Position numbers and translations under genes: made by a program
Origin: Lacticaseibacillus baoqingensis
Lineage (GTDB): Bacteria; Bacillota; Bacilli; Lactobacillales; Lactobacillaceae
Length of the DNA: 62,627 bases
Assembly (NCBI RefSeq): GCF_003946165.1
Contig: NZ_RHOI01000015.1
Span: 1 to 62,627, forward strand
Direction of reading: 5' to 3'
Shown: positions 35,423 through 43,105 of the stretch, one piece after another
Layout: each line of letters opens with the position of its first letter
Position numbering within the stretch: position 1 is the first letter of the stretch
Notes under the pieces: model-generated
Seen by the model: the letters and a program-made list of their open reading frames with translations, nothing else
Databases searched by the model: none
What the model was told of the DNA's origin: nothing

Positions 35423-35994
35423 TCTATCTCATTGATAACTATGATAGTTTCACCTACAATTTGTACCAGCTCATGGGCACGTTGACTCAACTCCCGATCC
35501 AAGTGTGCCACAACGATGACCTCACCGCTGCAGAATTGCGCGCCAAAGCCCCCAGCGGCGTGGTCTTCTCCCCTGGCCCCGGCCGGCCAGAAGCCGCCGG
35601 CAACATGCCGGCAATGATCCAAGCCTTGCGCGGGCAAGTGCCGATTTTAGGCGTATGCTTAGGCGAGCAAGCGATCGCCCAAGCGTATGGCGGCAAGGTC
35701 GTGTTGGCCAAGACGTTGATGCATGGCAAAACCTCGACGATCACCAACTTGCAAACTGGCGCCTTGTTTGCCGATTGCCCGCCCAAATTTGCCGCTGCGC
35801 GCTACCACAGCTTAGTGGTCGCCAAGACCCCGGCAGAGCTGACCTTGTCTGCAGTGGCTGATGACGGCAGCATCATGGCAGTGGAAAATGACGCCGAGCG
35901 CGTTTACGGCGTCCAATTTCACCCGGAGTCGATCATGACGGATCCGGCAGTCGGCGCTCAGCTGTTGAAAAACTTCTTGGCACAATGTGCTTAA
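35419..35994 (+). CDS. trpG: Anthranilate synthase component II (glutamine amidotransferase)
   Basis: The 191-aa class I amidotransferase supplies ammonia to TrpE (possibly also to PabB). Catalytic triad: Cys80 in LGVCLGEQ, His168 and Glu170 in QFHPES. The usual His after the nucleophile motif is Glu here. FSPGPGRPEAAGN and the N-terminal YLIDNYDSFTYNL are typical. Its ATG overlaps the end of trpE (ATGA type). No trpD, C, F, B or A follows; a terminator stands 10 bp later, so this is an orphan trpEG pair. Confidence 0.93.
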   Translation: MIYLIDNYDSFTYNLYQLMGTLTQLPIQVCHNDDLTAAELRAKAPSGVVFSPGPGRPEAAGNMPAMIQALRGQVPILGVCLGEQAIAQAYGGKVVLAKTLMHGKTSTITNLQTGALFADCPPKFAAARYHSLVVAKTPAELTLSAVADDGSIMAVENDAERVYGVQFHPESIMTDPAVGAQLLKNFLAQCA

Positions 35995-36002
35995 GCGCAA
36001 AT

Positions 36003-36037
36003 AAAAAAAGCGGGCAAATTGCTCGCTTTTTTTGCGC
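36003..36037. terminator. Bidirectional terminator
   Basis: AAAAAAAGCGGGCAA/TTGCTCGCTTTTTTT lies between the convergent trpG and GNAT genes. Confidence 0.85.
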
Positions 36038-36043
36038 TCAGGT

Positions 36044-36481
36044 TTAGGCCGCCCGCCGCATGCGCACATGCGGCGTGGAGTTAAAGAGAAACGGCGCGCC
36101 TTCTGCCTTGAATCCGCGGCGTTGATAAAAGCCGACCACTTGTTGCTGGGCTTCGATCACGATCGGCTGATTTGGCCAATGTGCTTGGCAGCAGCTTAAG
36201 ATCTGATCCAACAATTGGGCGCCTAACTCTTGGCCGCGATGGTCTTTGGCCACCACCACGCGACCAAACGTCACCGTCCCGTCGGCTTCAGTAAATGCGC
36301 GGGCATAGGCCAAAACAGCGCCGGTGTCGTCTTGGGTGAAAATATGATACGCTTGGCGATCGTTTGCATCGACTTCGGGGTAGATGCGCTTTTGCTCCAC
36401 CACAAAGGTATCCACGCGCAGCTTCATCACCGCGTAAAACTCGTCTGGGGTCAATTCTGTCATCCGTTTAATTTGCCACAT
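36044..36481 (-). CDS. GNAT acetyltransferase (ElaA family)
   Basis: The 145-aa protein is read from the ATG at 36481 (GAGG, 7 nt). The ElaA pattern is clear: LTPDEFYAVMKLRVDTFVVEQ near the start, the acetyl-CoA loop VVAKDHRGQELGAQLL (the R/Q-x-x-G-x-G/A motif) and the C-terminal VVGFYQRRGFKAEGAPF. The acceptor substrate is unknown. It is divergent from a MarR gene with only 58 bp between, so the two are probably co-regulated. Confidence 0.88.
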   Translation of the reverse strand: MWQIKRMTELTPDEFYAVMKLRVDTFVVEQKRIYPEVDANDRQAYHIFTQDDTGAVLAYARAFTEADGTVTFGRVVVAKDHRGQELGAQLLDQILSCCQAHWPNQPIVIEAQQQVVGFYQRRGFKAEGAPFLFNSTPHVRMRRAA

Positions 36482-36505
36482 ACTTTTGCCTCTTATTCTG
36501 TTATA

Positions 36506-36519
36506 GTTGATAGTGCAAC
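36506..36519. promoter_or_regulatory. Possible MarR operator
   Basis: GTTGATAGTGCAAC lies in the 58-bp divergent GNAT/marR promoter. A better version, GTTGCA-TG-TGCAAC, occurs at 36967-36980 just downstream of marR. The shared GTTG...TGCAAC frame suggests a common operator. Confidence 0.35.
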
Positions 36520-36539
36520 GATAGTGAGGAGGGATCGTC

Positions 36540-36947
36540 ATGTCCGATGTTCAACTTTTTCGGCGCTTGGGTACAATCGCCCGTCAAGCAGAAACCAGCG
36601 TCAGCAAGCTCGTCAAGATCTATGGGCTTGATGACAAAACATTCATCTACTTGATGCGCATCTTAGAACACCCACAGATCACGCAAACGCAATTATGTAC
36701 CCTGGTTCGAGTAGACAAAACCACCGTCAGCCGCGGCTTAGCGCGCTTAGAAAAACAAGGCTACATCACGCGCTTTGCAGCTTCAGACAACCGCCGCAGC
36801 AAACATCTTGCCCCTACCGCCTTGGCCCAAAGCCACCAAGCCGCCTTGCATGAACTGGAGCGTTTATATGTCGCACAGTCGCTTGACGGCTTGAGCCAAG
36901 CTGAGCGCCGGCAGCTCAATGAGTTGTTAGGCAAGCTGGTGGGATAA
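36540..36947 (+). CDS. MarR-family transcriptional regulator
   Basis: This 135-aa protein has GGAGGG 6 nt before the ATG. It has a winged helix core: ITQTQLCTLVRVDKTTVSRGLARLEKQGYI (about 45-75) followed by the wing FAASDNRRSKHLAPT. Flanking helices would form the dimer. It probably represses itself and the divergent GNAT gene. The ligand is unknown. Confidence 0.88.
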   Translation: MSDVQLFRRLGTIARQAETSVSKLVKIYGLDDKTFIYLMRILEHPQITQTQLCTLVRVDKTTVSRGLARLEKQGYITRFAASDNRRSKHLAPTALAQSHQAALHELERLYVAQSLDGLSQAERRQLNELLGKLVG

Positions 36948-37007
36948 GTCTATTATACGCATTATGGTTGCATGTGCAACTTAATTATCCAGATTGTTGG
37001 TAAACAA

Positions 37008-37031
37008 AAAGCGGCGTTGCCGCCGCCTGGC
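37008..37031 (-). terminator. Terminator of the NUDIX gene
   Basis: On the minus strand GCGGCGGCAACGCCGC is followed by TTTTTG. Confidence 0.75.
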
Positions 37032-37538
37032 TTAGCCTTGTTCTAACAGTTGCCGAATGCTGTCATAATGCAAAAATTTCCCTTGCGCCGCGATCGCTTG
37101 GATCTCTTCGGCCGTGGCCATGCGTTTGTTGGTGATCTCACTAGCTTGGGCATGGACTTGCTCCAGTGTGAAGTCTAAGGTGTAGCGAAACACATCCACG
37201 AAATAATTGTTTTGTTCTTCAGGATTGTCTCGGCGATACGTATATTGATAGCCCCCAGAGGCATTGGTAATATCCAAGCCGGTTTCTTCTTGGATCTCGC
37301 GATGGACGGCTTTAAGCGAATCTTCGCCGGCACGCACCCCGCCGCCGGTCACTTCCCACCAGCCGGCAGCCCAATCTTTGTCGAGCTGCCGCTGGGTGAT
37401 CAAGTAACGCCCAGCGGTATTTTGCAAGATCGCCAAAACCGTCAAATGATAATCCCCTGGCTGCATTTGCCAGTCATTGCGGGCCATCGTGCGGCCAGTC
37501 GGTTGCTTGTTAATGTCATAAATGTCCCATTGTTCCAT
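37032..37538 (-). CDS. NUDIX hydrolase
   Basis: The 168-aa NUDIX-family protein hydrolyses a nucleoside diphosphate linked to X, or belongs to the related isopentenyl-diphosphate-isomerase-like group. The NUDIX box is complete: GGGVRAGEDSLKAVHREI plus QEETGLD (about 67-91). The opening MEQWDIYDINKQPTGRTM is the pattern of the YfcD/IDI-like branch. The substrate is unknown. It is monocistronic with its own terminator. Confidence 0.9.
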   Translation of the reverse strand: MEQWDIYDINKQPTGRTMARNDWQMQPGDYHLTVLAILQNTAGRYLITQRQLDKDWAAGWWEVTGGGVRAGEDSLKAVHREIQEETGLDITNASGGYQYTYRRDNPEEQNNYFVDVFRYTLDFTLEQVHAQASEITNKRMATAEEIQAIAAQGKFLHYDSIRQLLEQG

Positions 37539-37621
37539 GTTCTCACCTCAAAATGGAGTCTGTCGTTATTATAACTCAAGAAGACGAGCATTAAAAATCA
37601 ATAAGAAGCAGCCACCGCCAT

Positions 37622-37677
37622 CACAAAGACGCCTTGGCGCCGCGAGTTAAAATCGCGGTGCCAAGGCGTCTTTGTGT
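37622..37677 (-). terminator. Terminator of the folate operon
   Basis: The very long stem CACAAAGACGCCTTGGC plus CCGCGA pairs with its complement over a GTTAAAA loop. It starts at the folP stop codon. Confidence 0.85.
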
Positions 37678-38801
37678 CAATTCTCTGGCGCTTGCGGGGC
37701 CCAATAGGCTTGTTGGATCACCTGCAGCATTTTGCGCAGCTGGACCGTTTCAGCAATATCATGCACGCGTAAAATATTGCCGCCTTTAAGAAACATCGCG
37801 GTTTCGGCAACTAAAGTCACCGGCAGGCGGTCGTCTTTTTTCAACCCGAATAACTGATGCCCGAAGCCTTTGCGCGAAATCGCCACCATCAAGGGACGGT
37901 TAAAGTCATTAAGCATGTCCAGATTGCGCATCATCGTATAATCTTGATGCCCATCGGCGACTTTAGCATAGCCGATGCCTTGATCTAACGCGATGCGCTC
38001 GCGCGCGATCCCAGCTTGGGCTAACGCCGCTAAGTTTTTCGTGAAAAAGCCGCGCATTTCCTTGGTCAGATCCAGATACTCGCTGTCGCGATTGCTATGC
38101 ATCGTCAACAGCCCGACTTGATGATCCGCCAATAAGGACAGCTTGCGCGGATCATCGGTGAAGCCGTTAACGTCGTTGATGATGTCAACGCCGGCATCCA
38201 CAACGGCTTGCATCACCGGATACTTATAAGTATCGACTGCCAGCGGCAAGTCCGGATAAGCAGCTTGCAGCCAGGCGATCACCGGCAAAATGCGCTCGCA
38301 TTCTACTGCCGCAGCAATCGGGGTGAACCCAGGCCGGGTGGTTTGGCCGCCGACTTCGATCACGTCTACACCGGATTCGACCATTTGGCGGACATGTGCT
38401 TGCATATCTGCCGGCGCCACAAACCGCCCGCCATCGTAAAACGAATCAGGCGAGACATTCAAAATGCCATAGATCAGCGGCTGAGCAGACACATCAAACG
38501 TTTGCCTGGCGGTTTGCCACAAGACCCGATGGGCCGCGGCGATCGCGGTTACCTCAGCGGCAGCAGCGGGAAATTGTGCCTGCAAGGCTTGCGCTAGTGG
38601 CGCCAAGGCCGCTTGTGGGACTAAGGCTAATTGATCAGCCGCAACCAGATCAAATTGGCCGCACAGCCGCTCAAAAAAAGGCCGCTGCGCTGCCGTCACC
38701 GCAAACTGCAAGATCACTTGCCGACCGCGCTTTTGGGCTGCCCGCAGCACTTGCGCCCCGAGGTCGTTGCCAGTGATGGTCGAAACTTCTGTAATTTGCA
38801 T
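37677..38801 (-). CDS. folP: Dihydropteroate synthase with N-terminal extension
   Basis: The enzyme condenses dihydropterin pyrophosphate with p-aminobenzoate. The DHPS barrel occupies about 108-374: GILNVSPDSFYDGG (112-125), EVGGQTTRPGF (the TRPG loop), VDTYKYPV, NDVNGF and the C-terminal KGFGHQLFG and RVHDIA. The protein has 374 residues, about 100 more than E. coli FolP. The extra N-terminal part (1-105, Ala/Gln-rich helices) is known in lactobacillus FolP but has no assigned role. It is the last gene of the fol operon. Confidence 0.95.
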   Translation of the reverse strand: MQITEVSTITGNDLGAQVLRAAQKRGRQVILQFAVTAAQRPFFERLCGQFDLVAADQLALVPQAALAPLAQALQAQFPAAAAEVTAIAAAHRVLWQTARQTFDVSAQPLIYGILNVSPDSFYDGGRFVAPADMQAHVRQMVESGVDVIEVGGQTTRPGFTPIAAAVECERILPVIAWLQAAYPDLPLAVDTYKYPVMQAVVDAGVDIINDVNGFTDDPRKLSLLADHQVGLLTMHSNRDSEYLDLTKEMRGFFTKNLAALAQAGIARERIALDQGIGYAKVADGHQDYTMMRNLDMLNDFNRPLMVAISRKGFGHQLFGLKKDDRLPVTLVAETAMFLKGGNILRVHDIAETVQLRKMLQVIQQAYWAPQAPEN

Positions 38802-38810
38802 ATGCTCCTC

Positions 38811-39356
38811 CTAGCGTAATAACTCTGCCAAGGCTTGCTGGCGCGGCAAATACCGCTGCCGCAACACTAATGGCAATGCTGCCAATGTGACCCCTGCACC
38901 TTGGGGAATCAAGATCTGATCAAAGCCGGTGCCATCTGCGCCGCTGGCAGCAATTGCCACGGTAGCTTCAAGCCGGCTGGTCGCCACTTGCCAAGAGCCG
39001 CTTGGCGCCAGCAGCACCATGGTACTGACCAGCGTCGCTTGGCGGGAATCACTTGGCTCAAGCATCGCCAACACTGCCGCATTCGTGCCGGTGCGCGGCA
39101 ATTGCCGCGCGGTGTGTACGCCTAAGCGCTTGGGATACGCCGCCAGCCACAAACCGGAATCATCGCCGATCACCCAGGCTTTGGGATCAGCGGCGTGCAC
39201 GGTTTGGGCTTTGACCAACGCATTTTGCGCCAAGTCATCCCCTTCTGGCGGCAGGTCTTTGCCAAAGCCGATCACCTCATGGCCATAACTGGCCAAGATC
39301 GCTTTGACTTCTGCTAATTTCCCGGCATTATGCGTCGCCATGATAAACTGCGTCAT
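38811..39356 (-). CDS. RdgB/HAM1-type NTP pyrophosphatase
   Basis: The 181-aa protein has the HAM1 signature FIMATHNAGKLAEVKAIL at the N-terminus and the VIGDDSGLWL acid site (about 62-71). Family enzymes hydrolyse ITP/XTP. In lactobacillus folate clusters this gene (xtp3) sits at exactly this place, and it may instead remove pyrophosphate from dihydroneopterin triphosphate, the step between FolE and FolB; this is inference. Its ATG overlaps the folC stop by 4 nt. Confidence 0.88.
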   Translation of the reverse strand: MTQFIMATHNAGKLAEVKAILASYGHEVIGFGKDLPPEGDDLAQNALVKAQTVHAADPKAWVIGDDSGLWLAAYPKRLGVHTARQLPRTGTNAAVLAMLEPSDSRQATLVSTMVLLAPSGSWQVATSRLEATVAIAASGADGTGFDQILIPQGAGVTLAALPLVLRQRYLPRQQALAELLR

Positions 39357-40612
39357 AACAGTTCTCCAATCAAATAAAATGACCCGGCGACTAAAATCAC
39401 ATCATTAGCCCGCGCTTGGGCTTCAGCCGCCGCCAAACCAGCGTGCACATCGGCAGCTAAGATACTGTTAGGGACGGCTTGTTGCAGCTTGGCCCCAGGC
39501 AGCGCGCGGGTCGGATGCGTCGGCGTGGTCACCCATACCGCATCCACACTAGCCAACTCCGCGGCTAATGTGGTGGTGTCTTTATCCGCCAAGAACCCCG
39601 CCACTACCAAAAGCCGCCCGCCTTTGGGCAAGAGTCCGCGCAAGGTTTGCACCACTTGTGGGAAGGCATCCGGATTGTGGCCGGCATCTAAAAACACCCA
39701 AGGATCTTCGCCATACGCTTGCAAGCGCCCAGGCAGCTGCACCGTTGCTAAAGCGGCCAACAAAGGTCGGCGATCCGCTAAAACACCTTGTTGGATCAGC
39801 CAATCGCCAACCGCCAAAGCCGTGCGCGCATTATCCAGCTGATAACCGCCTAACATTTTCACCCGCACCAAAGTCCCATCAGCCAACACTGCGCGGGTTT
39901 CACTCAAGCTGTAGCGAATCGGCGTCAGCGTCAAGGTGCTGGCATCGATCACCGGTGCGGCGTATTTGGCCGCTTGCGCCAATAACGCCGCTTTAGCCGC
40001 TGGCGCTTGATGCGGGGCGATAAACACGGTGGTGTTTGGCTTGATGATCTGGGCTTTGTTGTGCGCAATGGCCGCCACCGTCGGCCCTAAGATCGCCATA
40101 TGATCCAGCGCGATATGCGTGAAGATCGCCGCTTTTGGCGGCAAAATGGCATTAGTCGCATCCGTCGCGCCGCCTAAACCCGCTTCCAGCACCACCCATT
40201 GCGCGCCTTGGAGCGCGTACCACTGCAAGGTCACCAACACATCCCATTCAAAGGCACTAAACGCCGCGATCGGCAGCTGCAAGCGCGCCATGGTCGCTTC
40301 CAGCAGCGCCACATAAGCGGTGGCGGTGATCGCGCTGCCGTCTAATTGGGTTTGCTGCAAGTCGCTGCCGATCGCCGGGCTGGCAAAGTGACCCACATGA
40401 TACCCGGCGTTGCGCAAGGCTTGAGCGATAAACGCCCCTGTCGAGCCTTTGCCATTGGTGCCGGCGATGTGCAGCACTTGATAGTGCTGTTCTGGGCGCC
40501 CCAGCTGCTCAAGCGCTTGGCCTAACAACACCACGCGCTTAGGATCAGCGGCCAGCATGCGCTGATCCATTTGCTGCCTTAACTCCGCATACCGTTCAGC
40601 AATTGCCGTCAC
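39353..40612 (-). CDS. folC: Dihydrofolate/folylpolyglutamate synthase
   Basis: The 419-aa Mur-ligase-family ATP enzyme adds glutamate to dihydropteroate/folate. The P-loop HIAGTNGKGSTGAF is at 48-61, followed by HFASPAI, EAGLGGATDATN (catalytic Glu region) and the C-terminal LDAGHNPDAF. The length is normal. It overlaps folE by 17 nt and the xtp gene by 4 nt, so it is tightly coupled. It is Ala/Gln-rich, like other genes of this region. Confidence 0.95.
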   Translation of the reverse strand: MTAIAERYAELRQQMDQRMLAADPKRVVLLGQALEQLGRPEQHYQVLHIAGTNGKGSTGAFIAQALRNAGYHVGHFASPAIGSDLQQTQLDGSAITATAYVALLEATMARLQLPIAAFSAFEWDVLVTLQWYALQGAQWVVLEAGLGGATDATNAILPPKAAIFTHIALDHMAILGPTVAAIAHNKAQIIKPNTTVFIAPHQAPAAKAALLAQAAKYAAPVIDASTLTLTPIRYSLSETRAVLADGTLVRVKMLGGYQLDNARTALAVGDWLIQQGVLADRRPLLAALATVQLPGRLQAYGEDPWVFLDAGHNPDAFPQVVQTLRGLLPKGGRLLVVAGFLADKDTTTLAAELASVDAVWVTTPTHPTRALPGAKLQQAVPNSILAADVHAGLAAAEAQARANDVILVAGSFYLIGELL

Positions 40613-41171
40613 TGCGCCGCGCCTCCTCTTGAAACTCCCGGCGCATGGCTAAGTCAGTCTCAAACACGCCAGTATAGCGAGACGTATACGTGAATAAGTC
40701 CCCACGGTTGATCCCGCGCATTTCCATGCACATATGCCGTGCCACCACAGACACTGCGATCCCTTGCGGATGCAAGATCCGCTGCAATTCGCCAACAATG
40801 CGGCTGGTCATGGCCTCTTGAACATTCGGCCGCCGCGCGACAAAATCCACCAGCCGCCCTAACTTGCTTAAGCCGATGATTTTTTTATCACTAGGCAAAT
40901 AGCCGATCGTCACATGACCAAAAAATGGTAAGAGATGGTGTTCACACATCGAATAAAACGGGATCTGCTGCACCATCACCAATCCAGGGTCGACTGTCAC
41001 CGGAAACACCTTATAATCTTGAAATGCTTCCGGCTGATCCAAGGAACCAAAAACCTCAGCATACATCCGCGCCACACGCTCTGGCGTTTCGACTAAACCA
41101 GGGCGGTCGACGTCTTCACCGACGGCTGCTAAAAGCTCTTTGACGGCATTTTCAATTCGTTGCTTATCCAT
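40596..41171 (-). CDS. folE: GTP cyclohydrolase I
   Basis: The 191-aa zinc enzyme makes 7,8-dihydroneopterin triphosphate from GTP, the first folate step. Zinc ligands: Cys76 and His79 in MCEHHLLPFFG and a Cys in RHMCMEMRG near residue 147. GYLPSDKKIIGLSKL and ARRPNVQEAMT are standard. It lies between folK and folC. Confidence 0.97.
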   Translation of the reverse strand: MDKQRIENAVKELLAAVGEDVDRPGLVETPERVARMYAEVFGSLDQPEAFQDYKVFPVTVDPGLVMVQQIPFYSMCEHHLLPFFGHVTIGYLPSDKKIIGLSKLGRLVDFVARRPNVQEAMTSRIVGELQRILHPQGIAVSVVARHMCMEMRGINRGDLFTYTSRYTGVFETDLAMRREFQEEARRSDGNC

Positions 41172-41185
41172 TCACTAATCCTTCT

Positions 41186-41662
41186 TCACTTGAGATAAGG
41201 CCGGACCCAGTTGCGATCCGGCGTGTGCGCCAGCATGTTGGCGATCGTCGGCACCAAAGCTTTGCTGGCGACTTCTAATAATGGCACCAAAACGAAGCGG
41301 CGATTGGCTAACTCCGGGTGCGGCAAGGTCAATTCCGGAGTGGTTTGCGTGACATGATCATAGAGCAATAGATCCAGATCCACCGTGCGCGGCCCCCAGC
41401 GAACGATCCGCTGGCGATGCAACAAGGCTTCGATCTCATGCAGCCGCAACAACAACGCCATTGGCGCCAAGCTCGTCGCCACTTGGACCACTTGATTGAG
41501 GTAATCATCTTGCGCCACGCCGCCCACCGGTTGCGTCTCATACACCAGCGATTCACGCTTAACACTCACGTTAGGAATAGCAGCCAAAGCACGCACCGCT
41601 TGTTGGAGGTGCTTAGCGCGATCGCCCAGGTTCGTGCCTAAGCCAATATAGGCGTCAGTCAT
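41186..41662 (-). CDS. folK: Hydroxymethyldihydropterin pyrophosphokinase
   Basis: The 158-aa HPPK is read from the ATG at 41662, which overlaps the end of folB by 8 nt; the longer frame (30 more codons) is folB DNA in another phase. Motifs: AYIGLGTNLGDR at the start, YETQPVGGVAQDDYLN (pterin loop), RWGPRTVDLDLLLYD (Mg/ATP site) and LPHPELANRRFVLVPL. It transfers pyrophosphate from ATP to the pterin. Confidence 0.95.
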   Translation of the reverse strand: MTDAYIGLGTNLGDRAKHLQQAVRALAAIPNVSVKRESLVYETQPVGGVAQDDYLNQVVQVATSLAPMALLLRLHEIEALLHRQRIVRWGPRTVDLDLLLYDHVTQTTPELTLPHPELANRRFVLVPLLEVASKALVPTIANMLAHTPDRNWVRPYLK

Positions 41663-42011
41663 CTGTGCTGACCTCGATTTCGACCGTATCAAAGATCCCA
41701 TCGATCGGCACGGCGCCTTTACGGATACGCAGCGTGATCCCTGACACGGCAAATAACCCTTGCAAATGCTGTAACAGCTGATTAGCCAACATTTCGATCA
41801 GCTGATAGTGATGCGTGGTCACAAACTCAGCCACAGCCCGATAGACGTCGCCATAGTTGACCGTTTCTTTGAGGTCATCATGTTGCACTTGTGCTTCGAT
41901 CGGCAAGCGCAGCTCCACATCCACTTGGAGGCGTTGACCGAGTTTTTGCTCCTCAGCATACACCCCGTTATAAGTGTGAAATTGCATATTCGTAATGCGA
42001 ATGGCCCCCAT
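41655..42011 (-). CDS. folB: Dihydroneopterin aldolase
   Basis: The 118-aa FolB-family enzyme removes glycolaldehyde from dihydroneopterin. Motifs: YNGVYAEEQKLGQRLQVDVE (active-site Glu), TVNYGDVYRAV, LIEMLANQLLQHL and RKGAVPIDGIFDTVEIEV, with the catalytic Lys. The normal Ala of 'KP-A-P' reads KGAVP. It is the first gene of the fol operon, behind GGAGG. Confidence 0.94.
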   Translation of the reverse strand: MGAIRITNMQFHTYNGVYAEEQKLGQRLQVDVELRLPIEAQVQHDDLKETVNYGDVYRAVAEFVTTHHYQLIEMLANQLLQHLQGLFAVSGITLRIRKGAVPIDGIFDTVEIEVSTDD

Positions 42012-42063
42012 TTGACCGCCTCCTGCTTGAGTTTCACGAACGATTTTTCATTCGAATGCCCCT

Positions 42064-42069
42064 ATTATA
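42064..42069 (-). promoter_or_regulatory. Candidate -10 of the folate operon
   Basis: TATAAT on the minus strand, 53 bp before the folB start. No good -35 was found. It lies just past the terminator (42116-42145) of the structured RNA. Confidence 0.45.
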
Positions 42070-42115
42070 CCGTTCATGACCGTGCAGGCATAGCGTTATT
42101 CCCGGTTTCTCCCAC

Positions 42116-42145
42116 GAAAATAGCCTTGCGCTTCTGCACAAGGCT
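42116..42145 (-). terminator. Terminator of the large structured RNA
   Basis: On the minus strand AGCCTTGTGC-AGAA-GCGCAAGGCT (one G-T pair) is followed by ATTTTCG. It separates the structured RNA from the folate operon promoter and fixes the likely RNA strand. Confidence 0.75.
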
Positions 42146-42901
42146 AAGGTGTCGCGATAGGGGCAGTATATTGGCGAGGATGACTGGGTGTGGATGGGGT
42201 CACTGACCAAACGGCGTGGCTCACCTAAGCCCGCAATTAGTCACGCTCTGATTAAACGCGATCACCCAAGCAACGGGGGTGCGTGCTAACCAGTCGCGCC
42301 GTCCGCCGGCTGCGCCGACTGCCGTCACGCCCAATTAGCCCGACCCCCTAAATGCGCCTTGGGTTCACGCTCTTGATTTAAACGCGATCACCCAAGCAAC
42401 GGGGTCGCGGGTAAGTCATCCCGGTCACGTCGCGTGCCGCGACGCACCCAGGTTGCCTTACCCACACCCCTAAGTGCGCTTGGGTTCACGCTCTGATTAA
42501 ACGCGCTCCTAATTGCAACGGTGAGGCGCCTCAAGCCCGCAATTAGTCACGCTCTGCACGACAAAGACACGTCGGGTTTCCCGCTGACGTGTCCTGGCGG
42601 TTCACCTGTTTGGCAGGTGCGCGGTTTGCCGAGCCGCGAATGGCTTTATACCAAGGTTTAATTACGTTGCCCGTTGCGATTAACGGGGCTTTTACAGGTC
42701 GCCTTCCTGGTGAGGGCTTAGCTCACCTGGTTGGCGACGTTATCTCCACACGTCAGGCCAGTGCCCGAAAAAGTTCCAGGCCATCTTCAGGGTCTACCCT
42801 TTAGCGTTTGCGAGGTCCGGTTGCCCGGCAGGAGTCCCCGCTGTCAAAGAACGGAAAAACGTATAGTGTGTACCAGCACCATATCCGTTCCCATGATCGT
42901 G
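42116..42901 (-). ncRNA. Large ornate structured RNA, about 790 nt
   Basis: This GC-rich stretch has no credible gene but dense self-complementarity. Three related arms are closed by ACCCAAG/CTTGGGT (42264-42270/42358-42364), ACCCAAG/CTTGGGT (42390-42396/42479-42485) and CTAATTG/CAATTAG (42509-42515/42540-42546). Each is preceded by a near-identical junction beginning TCACGCTCT and ending in CGCG (42241-42263, 42365-42389, 42486-42508; shortened at 42547). Arms 1 and 2 share the internal pattern GCAAC-GGGG...CCCC-TAARTGC. Further hairpins are at 42566-42593, 42603-42619 and 42698-42738. The strand is set by a promoter (42907-42934) and a terminator. The size and form recall GOLLD/ROOL-type giant RNAs; identity is unproven. 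Confidence 0.7.
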
Positions 42902-42906
42902 AGGTC

Positions 42907-42934
42907 AGTATACCATGTTTTTCCGATAATGGAA
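42907..42934 (-). promoter_or_regulatory. Promoter of the structured RNA
   Basis: On the minus strand TTCCAT (42934-42929), a 16-bp spacer and TATACT (42912-42907), with TGG making an extended -10. Transcription would start near 42901. Confidence 0.6.
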
Positions 42935-43039
42935 CCCCTTTTTTAAATTATTTTTGCGTTCGGCAAGATCATAGACCAATATCCTTGATCCACCGCTGCT
43001 TAGGCATAACAAGTTATTTTTTCACATATACCAAAAACG

Positions 43040-43067
43040 TTGCATTATCAGTAAAAGCGGTTATAAT
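43040..43067 (+). promoter_or_regulatory. Promoter of the 43106 gene
   Basis: TTGCAT (43040-43045), 16 bp and TATAAT (43062-43067), followed by GGAGGGA before the ATG. Confidence 0.65.
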
Positions 43068-43105
43068 GTGGTTTCAATATACATGACGCAAATGGAGGGA
43101 TAAAG

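Noticed and set aside
36700-36720. GGTTCGA resembling a tRNA T-arm
   Set aside because: It lies inside the marR coding frame and no acceptor or anticodon stem surrounds it.
42226-42560. Repeated GC-rich units that could suggest a CRISPR array
   Set aside because: The units are not of constant repeat-spacer size, the repeats pair with one another into arms, and no cas gene is near. RNA structure explains them better.
42589-43086. Overlapping open frames of 71-92 aa on the plus strand
   Set aside because: They lie on the structured RNA, lack ribosome sites and have composition unlike the real genes.
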